In this document: one piece after another, positions 38,991-47,775 of the stretch
How positions within the stretch are numbered: the first letter of the stretch is position 1
Layout: the number at the start of each line of letters is the position of its first letter
Notes under the pieces: model-generated
The model's input: the letters and a program-made list of their open reading frames with translations, nothing else
The model's database searches: none
Told to the model about the DNA's origin: nothing
Program-made: the position numbers and the translations under genes
DNA from: Glycomyces sp. TRM65418
GTDB taxonomy: Bacteria > Actinomycetota > Actinomycetes > Mycobacteriales > Micromonosporaceae
Reading direction: 5' to 3'
Assembly: GCF_019710475.1 (NCBI RefSeq)
Contig: NZ_JAJFAX010000001.1
Location: forward strand, 496,001 to 560,000
Length of the DNA: 64,000 nt

Positions 38991-39937
38991 GCCAGGTCCT
39001 TTTCTTTGCGGCCGAAGAACGCGAACTGCACGAGGCTCAGCAGCAGGGTGGCGATGAGCAGCACGTACGAGAGCGCGGAGGCGAAGCCGAGTTCGAGCTT
39101 GCGGAAGCCGGACTCGTAGATCTCCATGACCAGCGTCTGCGTGCTGCCGTAGGGTCCGCCGCCGGTCATGACGTAGATCTGGTCGAAGGCCTGGAGCGCC
39201 GCGATCATCGCGAAGACGAGGACGAAGGCCATGGTGTTGGAGAGGAGCGGGAGGGTCACGTGGCGCAGCCGCGAGAGGGGGCCCGCGCCGTCCATGCGGG
39301 CGGCCTCGTAGAGCGAGGCGGGGATGTCCTGGAGTCCGGCCAGGAAGATCACGAAGTAGAACCCGAAGAGCTTCCACACGGCGACGAAGGCCACGGCGGG
39401 CATCGCCAGTTGCGGATCCTGCAGGACGTTGCCGAGCTGGATCCCCATGCCGCGCAGCCAGTAGTTCAGCAGGCCCACGTGCGGGTCGATGAGATAGCTC
39501 CAGGCGAAGGCCGCCACGGCGAACGAGACCACGAAGGGCACGAACAGCGCCGTGCGGAAGAACCCGCGGAACGGCAGGTGCGGGCTGTTGAGCAGCAGCG
39601 CCAGTCCGAGCGCCGCGAGGACCGCGGTCGGTGTGAACAGCACGGTGTAGAGCGCCGTGTTGGTGACCGCCTTGAGCAGGTCGGGGTCGGTGAAGACCTC
39701 GGCGTAGTTCTCCAGCCCGACCCATTCGGGTTCGCCGAACCCGCTGGCGTCCGTGAAGGACAGGCGCAAGGCCGAGAACATCGGCCAGATGACGAACAGG
39801 CCGAGGACGATCAGCGCCGGGGCGAGAAAGCCGAAGGCCTTCGCGCTGCGTCGCATGGAGCCGTCCTGGGCGCGGCGGCGTCCTCCCAGGGGCGCCGGCG
39901 GGCGGTACCGGCGGGCCGGCGGGTGCTGCACACTCAT
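38987..39937 (-). CDS. Carbohydrate ABC transporter permease (MalF-like)
   Basis: 316 residues, six membrane segments after a Pro/Arg-rich cytoplasmic N-terminus, EAA loop LYEAARMDGAGPLSRLRHV. Pairs with the MalG-like permease. A later ATG (MRRSAKAFG, residue 28) is an alternative start. Confidence 0.92.
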   Translation of the reverse strand: MSVQHPPARRYRPPAPLGGRRRAQDGSMRRSAKAFGFLAPALIVLGLFVIWPMFSALRLSFTDASGFGEPEWVGLENYAEVFTDPDLLKAVTNTALYTVLFTPTAVLAALGLALLLNSPHLPFRGFFRTALFVPFVVSFAVAAFAWSYLIDPHVGLLNYWLRGMGIQLGNVLQDPQLAMPAVAFVAVWKLFGFYFVIFLAGLQDIPASLYEAARMDGAGPLSRLRHVTLPLLSNTMAFVLVFAMIAALQAFDQIYVMTGGGPYGSTQTLVMEIYESGFRKLELGFASALSYVLLIATLLLSLVQFAFFGRKEKDLA

Positions 39938-40025
39938 GGTCTCCTCGTTTTCTCCACTCGCTCTTGTTCCCTCGCTTCGGCGCGACGGGGACGCCCTGGA
40001 GCGGGCGCCCCCGTCGCCTTGCGCC

Positions 40026-41282
40026 CTACTCGTCGAGCGCGGCCTGGATCTCGGCCTGCGCTTCGGCGAGCAGCGCGTCGACGTCTTCGCCGGCCATGGC
40101 CCGCTGGGTGAGTTCGTCGACGGCGGCGAGCACGTCCACGCTGTTGACGACGCCCGGCAGCAGCGGGCGGCCGAGGTCGGACATCTCGGTCAGTGAGACG
40201 ACGACCGGGTTGGCGCTGACGGCCTCGGTGGGCACGTCGGTGCGCAGCGGTGGCCACCCGGAGCCGAGCGACCAGGCGGCGGCGTTCTCGTCGTTGAGGA
40301 AGTGCGCGAAGAACTCCTCGGCCGCAGCCTGCGCCTCGTCACCGGCGTCGACGGTGATGCCCATCGATACACCGATCGCGGAGGCGGCCTGGGCTTCCGG
40401 TCCGGCGGGGATCGCGGCGATCTCGTAGCCGATGCCGTTCTCCTCGGCGATGGAGGCCATCCAGGGCCCGCCGACGGTCATCGCGGCCTTGCCGGCGCTG
40501 AACAGCTCGTCGGCGCCGATGCCGTCGACGCCGGTGGGAGAGATCTGGCCGTCCACGATCGCGGTGCGCCAGTACTCGAGCGTCGCGGCGTTCTCGGGCG
40601 AGTCGATGACGGCCTTGCCGTCCTCGACGATGTTCCCGCCGTTGCCGTAGAACAGGGACGGCCACAGGCCGTTGGCGACGGTGGCGTGGTCGGGCAGGAC
40701 GGCCCCGTACTGCTCGGGGGTGCCGTCCCCGTCCTCGTCGACGGTGAGCCGCTCGGCCGTGGCGACCCACTCGTCCCAGGTCTGGGGGAACTCGGTGACG
40801 CCCGCGGCCTCGAAGAGCGCGGTGTTGTAGTAGACGGCGAGCGGCACGAAGCCGGTGGGCACGCCGTACTTGGTGCCTTCGACCTCCACCATGGACGCCG
40901 CGCCCTCGACGAGGTCGGCGGTGTTGCTGGACTCGTCGGCGTAGAAGTCGTCGAGTTCGGCGAAGGCGCCCTTGTCGGCGTAGACCGGGAGCCGTTCGGC
41001 GGGCATGGCGACGATGTCGGGGCCTTCGCCGGCGGAGAGCGCCGTCAGGAGCGAGTCGTCGATGCTCGCCCAGGTCTTCACCTCGGTGGTGATGGTGACG
41101 TCGTCCTGCGACTCGTTGAAGTCGTCGACGATGCCTTCCAGGACGTCGCCGTCGGCCTCGGTGTAGCCGTGCCAGAACGTGAGTTCGACCGGGCCGCCGG
41201 TGTCGCCGCCCCCGCCGCAGGCGGTCGCGGCGAGCGCGAGTGCGGCGCCTCCGGCGCTCAGCAGGATACGTGTGCGTGTCAT
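40026..41282 (-). CDS. Sugar ABC transporter substrate-binding lipoprotein
   Basis: 418 residues. Signal peptide with lipobox ending at Cys22 (LAATAC), then the extracellular solute-binding domain of family 1 (PVELTFWHGYTEADG; DIVAMPAERLPVYADKG; GKAAMTVGGPWM). First gene of the binding protein-permease-permease-GH1 operon. ATG 41280-41282, GGGAGG-like ribosome site. Promoter and operator lie 80-130 bp upstream. Confidence 0.94.
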   Translation of the reverse strand: MTRTRILLSAGGAALALAATACGGGGDTGGPVELTFWHGYTEADGDVLEGIVDDFNESQDDVTITTEVKTWASIDDSLLTALSAGEGPDIVAMPAERLPVYADKGAFAELDDFYADESSNTADLVEGAASMVEVEGTKYGVPTGFVPLAVYYNTALFEAAGVTEFPQTWDEWVATAERLTVDEDGDGTPEQYGAVLPDHATVANGLWPSLFYGNGGNIVEDGKAVIDSPENAATLEYWRTAIVDGQISPTGVDGIGADELFSAGKAAMTVGGPWMASIAEENGIGYEIAAIPAGPEAQAASAIGVSMGITVDAGDEAQAAAEEFFAHFLNDENAAAWSLGSGWPPLRTDVPTEAVSANPVVVSLTEMSDLGRPLLPGVVNSVDVLAAVDELTQRAMAGEDVDALLAEAQAEIQAALDE

Positions 41283-41360
41283 TTCGAGTTCCCTCCCAAC
41301 GCGAGACTGCGCTGTCCGTGTTCGGTGAACGTCGCGTCGAGAGCCTCTTCGAGGCTGTTC

Positions 41361-41411
41361 TACAACGTTGTAATTTTCTGAATCGTAAAGAGCGGTGATC
41401 ATCTCTGTCAA
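41361..41411 (-). promoter_or_regulatory. Promoter and LacI-type operator of the sugar transport operon
   Basis: Minus strand: TTGACA (41406-41411), 18-bp spacer, TACGAT (41382-41387), then the perfect palindrome TACAACGTTGTA at 41361-41372, nine bases beyond the -10, covering the expected transcription start. The same palindrome occurs before 41534 and a variant before the LacI gene. Confidence 0.88.
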
Positions 41412-41460
41412 CGCCGTGCGGCGTTCGTCTCCAGTTCTTCTCCATTCCGTGACCACGGAC

Positions 41461-41517
41461 TTGACCGTTCGAGCGAAGTCGTCCTAGGATGTGCTCCACC
41501 TAACATACAACGTTGTA
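41461..41517 (+). promoter_or_regulatory. Promoter and LacI-type operator of the secreted glycosidase
   Basis: TTGACC (41461-41466), 18-bp spacer, TAGGAT (41485-41490), then TACAACGTTGTA at 41506-41517, a downstream block position for a repressor. AGGA before the ATG at 41534 is the ribosome site. Confidence 0.87.
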
Positions 41518-41533
41518 GAAAGTAGGATCGCTC

Positions 41534-43627
41534 ATGCCCCTTGTTCGAACGCGCAATGTGCGGCGGTTGGTCGCCGCCTGCGCCGTGACGGCGCTTTTGG
41601 CGCTGCTCGTCGCCCTCGTGCAGGCACCCGCCCCCGCTGCGGCGGTCACCACCGGAAACGGCGCACTCGTCTACTCCCCCGCGCCAGGCTCCTCGTTCAA
41701 CCCCGAAGGCGGCACGCCCGCCGGCACCACCTACGCCAAGGTCATCGTGCTCAAGCACAGCGGCAGCGCGAACGGCACGCAACTGGTCACCTTCGACCAG
41801 CTCGTGCTCCAGAACGGCGTGCAGGTCTACCCGATCTACCGCAGCACGAACAACGGCACCAGCTGGACCAAGGTCGCCGACGTCAACCCCAGCGCCCAGT
41901 TCCCCGCCCTCACCCGCACCGCTCAGCCGTTCCTCTACGAGGTCACCCAGACCACCGGCGACCTGGCCGCGGGCACGATCCTGCTCGCGGGCATGATCAT
42001 GCCGGAGGACCGCTCCTCCAGCCGCCTGGTGGTGTACAAGAGCACGGACCAGGGCACCAGCTGGAGCTACCTGAGCACCATCGACACCGGCGGACCCGCG
42101 GTCTACGACCCCTCGCCGACCTCCACCACGACCACCGTGTGGGAGCCCTCGCTGCTCATCGACGGCAACGGCGGCCTCGCCGCGTACTTCTCCGACGAGC
42201 GCCAGAAGGCCAACGGGGTGCTCCAGGCGATCTCCTACCGCCGCTCCACCGACGGCGGCAAGACCTGGGGCTCGCTGGTCAACGTCTCGGCGCCCACGAA
42301 CCGGAGCGACCGTCCGGGCATGATCACCGTGACGAAGCTGCCGAACGGCCGCTACCTGGCGACCTTCGAGGTCGTGAACCGCCCCAGCCAGTCCAACAAC
42401 ACCGCGCCGGTCTACTACAAGACCTCCGCCGACGGCCTCAACTGGGGGAGCCCCACCTCCATCGGCACTCCGATCGAGCTGGCGGACGGCCGCGGCATCG
42501 GCTCCTCGCCGTACGTGACCTGGGTGCCCTCGGGCGGCCCGAAGGGGATGGTCGTGGTCGCCTCGAAATGGTCGCTCGACGCGAACGGCGCCATCGACGG
42601 CGGCCAGAACTTCTACGTCAACTACAACCTCGGCGAGGGCCCGTGGGAGCGGCTGCCGATGGCGGTCACCTACGACGCGAGCGACACCCAGGGCGGCAAC
42701 TTCAGCGGCTTCGCCCAGGGCATCGACGTCAGCGTCGACGGCCGCACGCTCTACCAGGCCACGAACGTCGAGAACCTCCAGACCGGTCTCAACGACATCA
42801 GGGTCGGCTCCATCCCGCTCGACGCCCAGCAGTACGAGGCCGAGAACGCCGTGCGCAACGACGCGTCCACGGTCGCGCACGTGCAGGCCTCGAACGGATC
42901 GAAGATCGGCAACATCAACAACGCCGGCAGCTACGTCGAATTCACCGTCAACGTCCCGGCCGCCGGGACCTACACGATGAACGTCCGCTACGACAACGGC
43001 TTCGGCGCCACCGCCACCCACGGTGTCAGCGTCAACGGCGGCTCCTCCTCCTCGATCAGCTACCCGGCGACGGTCGACTGGGGCCGGTACCAGTGGGCCC
43101 AGAAATCCGTCAGCCTCAACGCCGGCGACAACACGATCCGGTTCACCAAGGGCACGAACTTCGCCGAGCTCGACGTCCTGCACCTCTACCGGAGCGCCGC
43201 GCTCGACCCGGTCTTCCAAGTGCAGAACCGGAGCAGCGGCAAGTACCTCGAAGTGCTCAGCGCCTCGACGGCCGACGGCGCGGCCGTCGGGCAGTGGGGC
43301 GACACGGACCACGCGACTCAGCGCTGGACGATCAGCGGCGGGAACACGGTGCAGCTCGTCAACCGCAACAGCGGGAAACTCCTGGAGATCCCCTCGGGCC
43401 AGACCGCCGACGGCGTCGACGCGGTCCAATGGGGCCCCACGGGCAGCGCCACCCAGTCGTGGACCGCGGTGACCAGCGGCGGCTGGTGGACCTTCGCCAA
43501 CGCCAACAGCGGGAAGCTCCTGGAGATCACCGGCTGCTCGACCGCGGATGGAGCGGTCGCCCAGCAGTGGGCCGCCAGCGGCGCCACCTGCCAGCAGTGG
43601 CGTCTCGTGAAGGAGGGCATCCAATAG
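41534..43627 (+). CDS. Secreted sialidase-fold glycosidase with CBM6/35 and ricin-type lectin domains
   Basis: 697 residues. Signal peptide (1-38, cut near APAAA). Six-bladed-propeller region (about 40-425) with several Asp boxes (STNNGTSW, STDQGTSW, STDGGKTW). A CBM6/35-like beta-sandwich begins at YEAENAVRND (about 432-552), and a C-terminal ricin-B lectin domain (about 557-695) has QxW-type repeats (QRW, QSW, QQW). The propeller could be a GH93 exo-arabinanase or a sialidase; the classic sialidase arginine triad is not obvious. Shares its LacI operator with the divergent transporter operon, so it probably releases the sugar they import. Confidence 0.8.
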   Translation: MPLVRTRNVRRLVAACAVTALLALLVALVQAPAPAAAVTTGNGALVYSPAPGSSFNPEGGTPAGTTYAKVIVLKHSGSANGTQLVTFDQLVLQNGVQVYPIYRSTNNGTSWTKVADVNPSAQFPALTRTAQPFLYEVTQTTGDLAAGTILLAGMIMPEDRSSSRLVVYKSTDQGTSWSYLSTIDTGGPAVYDPSPTSTTTTVWEPSLLIDGNGGLAAYFSDERQKANGVLQAISYRRSTDGGKTWGSLVNVSAPTNRSDRPGMITVTKLPNGRYLATFEVVNRPSQSNNTAPVYYKTSADGLNWGSPTSIGTPIELADGRGIGSSPYVTWVPSGGPKGMVVVASKWSLDANGAIDGGQNFYVNYNLGEGPWERLPMAVTYDASDTQGGNFSGFAQGIDVSVDGRTLYQATNVENLQTGLNDIRVGSIPLDAQQYEAENAVRNDASTVAHVQASNGSKIGNINNAGSYVEFTVNVPAAGTYTMNVRYDNGFGATATHGVSVNGGSSSSISYPATVDWGRYQWAQKSVSLNAGDNTIRFTKGTNFAELDVLHLYRSAALDPVFQVQNRSSGKYLEVLSASTADGAAVGQWGDTDHATQRWTISGGNTVQLVNRNSGKLLEIPSGQTADGVDAVQWGPTGSATQSWTAVTSGGWWTFANANSGKLLEITGCSTADGAVAQQWAASGATCQQWRLVKEGIQ

Positions 43628-43631
43628 GAGG

Positions 43632-43670
43632 CCGCCGGGGCGGCGGGCGCATCGCCCGCCGCCCCGGCGG
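43632..43670. terminator. Bidirectional terminator
   Basis: 18-bp perfect GC stem with CAT loop, directly after the glycosidase stop and between two convergent genes. The remaining bases to 43773 hold nothing recognisable. Confidence 0.85.
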
Positions 43671-43773
43671 GGCCGCGCTCAAGATGCGGGCCGCTCGCCC
43701 ATGCCGCCGTGCTCATCGCGGGGGCAGCCTCCGAGCAGACCCCGCTCCGCGGGAACGTCATGCGTCCCGGTGC

Positions 43774-44787
43774 TCAGCCCCCCGGGGCGGACTCCCGCTC
43801 GACGATGCTGAAATCCGCCAGCTTGGTGCGCGGCGGCAGGTCGGAACCGCCCCGGCCGATGCGTTCGAGCAGTGTGTCGACTGCGGTGCGGGCCAGCCAT
43901 TCCCGGCCCGGGTCCACCGTGGTGAGCGAGGGAATCGAGTAGGCGGCCTCGTCCAAGTCGTCGAAGCCCAGGACCGCCACGTCCTCGGGCACCCGCAGCC
44001 CCGCCTCCTGGAGGACGCGCATCGCGCCGAGCGCCATCGTGTCGTTGAAGCCGAACACCGCGTCGAATGGGACGCCGCGCTCCAGCAGCTCGCGCATCGC
44101 CCGCGCGCCGTCGGCCCGGTGCCACAGGGTCGCCCGCACGACCAGCCGCTCGTCGTATTCGATCCCATGCGCGGCAAGCGCTTCGCGGTACCCGCGGAGC
44201 CGCAGTCGGGCGGAGCCCATCACCTCGGCCTCGTTCTCGCCGATGGCCGCGATCCGGCGTCGCCCCGAACCGATGAGGTACTCGGTCGCCGCCCGCGCGG
44301 CGTCCTCGTTGCGCATCGTCACGTGGTCGCACGGCCAGTCGAACGTCCGCTCGCCGAGCAGCACCAGCGGAAACGGGACGTTGAGCGCCTCGGTGTCCTC
44401 CTGGCCCATGCCGAGCGGGCTGATGATGAGGCCGTCGGTCATGCTCAGCCGCGGGCTGTGGAGCAGCGCGAGTTCGCGCTCGCGGTCGCCGCCGGTCTGC
44501 TCGACCAGTGTGACCAGGCCCTTCTCCTCGGCGGCCGCGATGATCATGCCGGCGAGCTCGGCGAAATAACTCAGGTTCAGCTCGGGGACGGCGAGGGCGA
44601 TCGTGTCGGTGCGGCCCGACCTGAGGCTCCGGGCGCTCATGTTCGGCTTGTAGCCGAGTTCGGCGATCGCCCGCTCGACCTTCTCACGGGTCGCGGGACG
44701 GACGTGGGGGTAGTCGTTGATCACGTTCGAGACGGTCTTGAACGACACCCCGGCCAGTTTGGCGACATCGCGCAGGGTCGCTGCCAT
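43774..44787 (-). CDS. LacI-family transcriptional repressor
   Basis: 337 residues from ATG 44785-44787 with GAGGAGG upstream. HTH at 4-23 (LRDVAKLAGVSFKTVSNVIN) and hinge to about 60, then the periplasmic-binding-protein sugar domain (NLSYFAELAGMI; GFNDTMALGA; VLGFDDLDEA). Predicted to bind TACAACGTTGTA at the two sites to its left and a variant in its own promoter. The inducer would be the oligosaccharide released by the secreted glycosidase. Confidence 0.94.
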   Translation of the reverse strand: MAATLRDVAKLAGVSFKTVSNVINDYPHVRPATREKVERAIAELGYKPNMSARSLRSGRTDTIALAVPELNLSYFAELAGMIIAAAEEKGLVTLVEQTGGDRERELALLHSPRLSMTDGLIISPLGMGQEDTEALNVPFPLVLLGERTFDWPCDHVTMRNEDAARAATEYLIGSGRRRIAAIGENEAEVMGSARLRLRGYREALAAHGIEYDERLVVRATLWHRADGARAMRELLERGVPFDAVFGFNDTMALGAMRVLQEAGLRVPEDVAVLGFDDLDEAAYSIPSLTTVDPGREWLARTAVDTLLERIGRGGSDLPPRTKLADFSIVERESAPGG

Positions 44788-44806
44788 CGCACCTCCTCGG
44801 TCCGGC

Positions 44807-44824
44807 AAATCGTACAACGATGCA
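44807..44824 (-). promoter_or_regulatory. Promoter and variant operator of the LacI gene
   Basis: TACAACGATGCA (44813-44824) matches TACAACGTTGTA at 10 of 12 positions and overlaps a TACGAT -10 (44807-44812) on the minus strand, 20 bp before the gene start; indicates autoregulation. Confidence 0.75.
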
Positions 44825-44987
44825 AACCGGTGGAATTCCGCTGACGTCCTCGAACGCGAAGGGCGGCCCCATCACCCGTCCTCGGCGTCGTGCATCATCG
44901 CGGCCGAACGCCTCCCCTCGGACTGGACTGCCGCACCTCCGCGTCGGCGAGCACGCAGGGCTTACGCTGCCGGGCACGGACTCCCCG

Positions 44988-45095
44988 CGGCACCGCCTGA
45001 ACGTGATCGACGTCGAAGCGACATGCTGGGAGCAGCCGCCGCCGTCCGGGGCCGTCGGCGAGATCACCGCGACCGGACCGACGGCGGTCGACTGA
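44988..45095 (+). pseudogene. Fragment of a DEDDh 3'-5' exonuclease (KapD-like N-terminus)
   Basis: Translated RHRLNVIDVEATCWEQPPP and GAVGEITATGPTAVD, then a stop. LNVIDVEATCWE with the DxE catalytic pair is the invariant start of KapD/ERI-1-type exonucleases, normally about 180-200 residues. Only the first 35 are left, and no in-frame continuation is visible in any frame to 45411. Confidence 0.65.
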
Positions 45096-45411
45096 GGTAC
45101 CGGCTCACGCGGTGTTCGGCCGCGACCCCTGCCGGCCCGTACTCCAGGGAGACGGCCACCGTCGCGGGACCGCCCGTGAAAACGGTTCGCCATAGGTCAG
45201 GGACGCTTGCTATGGTCGGCGGCATGTCCACTCCGCGCAAGTCGTTACTGCCACGCTCCGACTTCGCGGGTGGAGTCTGCCCTGTTCCAGGGCGGTCTCG
45301 GGATTGTTCCGCCTGGTCTGACGCGTGGCTGCGCGACCGGGGGCCCGCGGGTCGCAGCTGCCGTGACAGCGACCGCAGCGCCGAATCCGGCGCACACACG
45401 AAGGACCTTCC
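45096..45411. other. Non-coding stretch before the MFS gene
   Basis: About 315 bp after the exonuclease fragment. No gene recognised; the last part must hold the promoter of the MFS gene but no clear hexamers are seen. Confidence 0.4.
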
Positions 45412-46638
45412 GTGGACACCTCCACCGCTCCCGCGCGCCTTGGACTGGGCCGCGACTTCCGGCTGCTCGCCTCCGGGCGGGTCACTTCCCAACTGGGCGA
45501 CCAGATCCAGTTCCTCGCCCTACCGCTCCTCGTCGTCGCACTGACCGGTTCGACGATCCAGGCCGGCATCGTGCTCGGCGCGCAGACCATCACCTCGCTC
45601 GCCTTCGGGCTGCTCGCCGGTGCGCTCGCCGACCGGTGGGACCGCAAGCGCACCATGATCGCCTGCGACCTCGGCCGGGCGGCCCTGACCGCGACCATCC
45701 CGATCGCCGCGCTCTTCGGGTCGGTGCCGATGGGCCTGCTCTACGCGGTCGCCGTCGCGAACGGGCTCCTGGGCACCCTGTTCGGGGCCGCGAGCACCTC
45801 GGCCCTGCCCAACCTCGTCGACGCCGAGGACTTGACCCGGGCCCTCGGCGGCCTCGGCGCGATCGAGAACACGGTGCGGCTCGCGGGCGCGTCGATCGCG
45901 GGCCTGGTCTATACCCTCGGCCGGACCGTGCCCTTCGCCGCCAACGCCGTGACGTTCCTGGTCTCCGCCGCCACCCTGCACCGCATCCGGCACTCCTTCC
46001 AGCAGGAGACCGAGGCGCGGCAGGGCGCGCCGACGCCGCGCGCATTGCTCGCCGACATGCGCGAAGGACTGGCCTGGCTCTGGCGCAAGCCGGTGATCCG
46101 CACGCTCGCTCTGCTCGATGCCGGTGACGCCCTTCGCTACGGCGCGGGCTACCTGCTGATCATCGCGCTCGCCGCGAGCTTGGACGCGAGCCCGACCCAG
46201 ATCGGGATCGTGTTCACCGGTGCGGCGTTGGGTGCGCTGCTGGGCAATCTGTTCGCGCCGAAGCTCTCGACCCGGTTCGCCTTGGGGCGCCTGGCGATCG
46301 CGATGCTGTGGGTCGAGGCGCTGACATTCCCGTTCTACGCGATCGCGCCGACCTGGTGGCTGCTGCTGGTCGTCGCCTTCGCCGAATCGGTCGTCAGCCC
46401 GGTCTACAACGTCGCGCTCGACAGCTACCGCCTCGCCCGGACTCCTGACCGGATGCGGGGTCGAGTCACCGCCGGTATCGGCGCGGTGGTGACCGGCGCT
46501 TCGGCGATCGGGGCCGTCGCGAGCGGCTCGCTCATCGCAGCGATCGGCCCGGCCGCGCTCACCTGGGCGCTCGCGGGCTGGCTGGCGCTGCTGGCGACCG
46601 CCGCGACGCTGAGCGGCACCGTCCGCCGAGCCGAGTAG
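45412..46638 (+). CDS. Major facilitator superfamily transporter (MFS_3-type exporter)
   Basis: 408 residues, GTG start. Twelve hydrophobic segments; motif A between segments 2 and 3 reads GALADRWDRKRTM, and a long central loop follows segment 6 (about 195-225). Resembles MFS drug exporters of the enterobactin/macrolide type. Substrate unknown. AAGGA precedes the start. Confidence 0.88.
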   Translation: MDTSTAPARLGLGRDFRLLASGRVTSQLGDQIQFLALPLLVVALTGSTIQAGIVLGAQTITSLAFGLLAGALADRWDRKRTMIACDLGRAALTATIPIAALFGSVPMGLLYAVAVANGLLGTLFGAASTSALPNLVDAEDLTRALGGLGAIENTVRLAGASIAGLVYTLGRTVPFAANAVTFLVSAATLHRIRHSFQQETEARQGAPTPRALLADMREGLAWLWRKPVIRTLALLDAGDALRYGAGYLLIIALAASLDASPTQIGIVFTGAALGALLGNLFAPKLSTRFALGRLAIAMLWVEALTFPFYAIAPTWWLLLVVAFAESVVSPVYNVALDSYRLARTPDRMRGRVTAGIGAVVTGASAIGAVASGSLIAAIGPAALTWALAGWLALLATAATLSGTVRRAE

Positions 46639-47095
46639 TGAACGGGGGTGAGGACCGGGGTCCTCGCCCCCGGCAGGTTGACCGGTAGGCGCAACCGGAG
46701 CCATGTCACGGTGTGGACGAAATCGGCGCTGAAGACCCGCCGATCGGCGCGTACGCGTACGGGGTTGACGGCCGGGACACTCATCCCGATCACCTGCAAA
46801 AGGCACCCAGGCGACACCGTCACCGTCGCGACGATCCGGCACGGCAACGCGGTGCTGCGCGCCTTCTACGACTTCTGCAGCGAGGAGGCCACTGGGGGCC
46901 GCCGCTGTCGGGGCGGCGGCAACGAGCGAGGGCCGGTTAGGCGAGTGCGAGCACGACGCCCGCGGCCTCAGCCCCTGCCAGAGGCCGTCCTGACGTTGCA
47001 CTCGGCGAGGGGTTCAGCACGAGCGGGAACAGCGATTCCCGTTCAGCCCCGGGCACGTCCGGGCTCTCCGTTCGAGGAATGCCCCCGCAACCGGA
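46639..47095. other. Intergenic debris with integrase remnant
   Basis: About 460 bp. At 46822-46900 the plus frame reads ATIRHGNAVLRAFYDFCSEE, matching the core-binding domain of actinobacterial tyrosine recombinases (xTxRHxNAVLRxFYDFxxEEG); flanking sequence does not continue the family in any frame. The rest holds nothing recognisable. Confidence 0.45.
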
Positions 47096-47671
47096 TCACT
47101 CCGCCGACCTGGGGTTTTCGCGCTGCTTGGCGTTGAAGCGCGCTTTCTTCCGGCGGTTCCCGCACGTGTTCATGTCGCACCATTTGCGGGTCCGGCTTCG
47201 GCTGGTGTCGAAAAAGGCGGCCCGGCAGGTCGGCGAGGCGCACAGAGCCAATGTTCCGTCTCGCTCGCCCGCGATGACGCTGATCGCGTCGGAGGCGATC
47301 ACGCTGAGGGCGTCTTCCACACAGGACGCGGAGCTGAGGCGCCACCGCCGCTCGCCCTCGGGCGTCAGGACTGCTGCGGCCCGACCCTGAGCGCTACAGC
47401 CGTTGATGACTCGGACCGCCGATGCGGGGAGCGCGCCCTGGGTCGCGGCCGCTGTCGCGGCGGCGTGAATCGACTCCCTCAGTTCTCGGGCGAGGTCGAG
47501 CTGAGCGGTGCTGCAGGAGTCCACGGCGAGACCGTTCACCGCCAGCCAGTCGATGAGTCGCTGCGGCGTCGGAATGCGCTCCACGCTGTCGCCGTGACGC
47601 TCCGACAGCGTCCCCGTGAAGCTGGTCGCCAGCACGTTGCCGAGGCGGAACGCAGGGAACTGGCCGCGCAT
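47096..47671 (-). CDS. CGNR zinc-finger protein
   Basis: 191 residues from ATG 47669-47671. The N-terminal ABATE-like region is followed by the C-terminal CGNR zinc finger: CASPTCRAAFFD, then RKWCDMNTCGNRRK, with four cysteines. Family members are putative transcriptional regulators. Divergent from the epoxide hydrolase gene, with an inverted repeat between them, so it may regulate that gene. Confidence 0.88.
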   Translation of the reverse strand: MRGQFPAFRLGNVLATSFTGTLSERHGDSVERIPTPQRLIDWLAVNGLAVDSCSTAQLDLARELRESIHAAATAAATQGALPASAVRVINGCSAQGRAAAVLTPEGERRWRLSSASCVEDALSVIASDAISVIAGERDGTLALCASPTCRAAFFDTSRSRTRKWCDMNTCGNRRKKARFNAKQRENPRSAE

Positions 47672-47715
47672 TGAACCCCCTTCTGCAGGTTGCACGTGGG
47701 CATGAGGGGATGGTA

Positions 47716-47734
47716 GAACCGTCTAAGCCGGTTC
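47716..47734. promoter_or_regulatory. Inverted repeat between the CGNR and epoxide hydrolase genes
   Basis: GAACCG-N7-CGGTTC (47716-47721, 47729-47734) in the divergent promoter region. Candidate operator; possible ligand-controlled site for the CGNR protein. Confidence 0.5.
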
Positions 47735-47775
47735 GCAATAGGGCGCGGCCGGTTCCCCGACGGCCAGGAGGTCTC

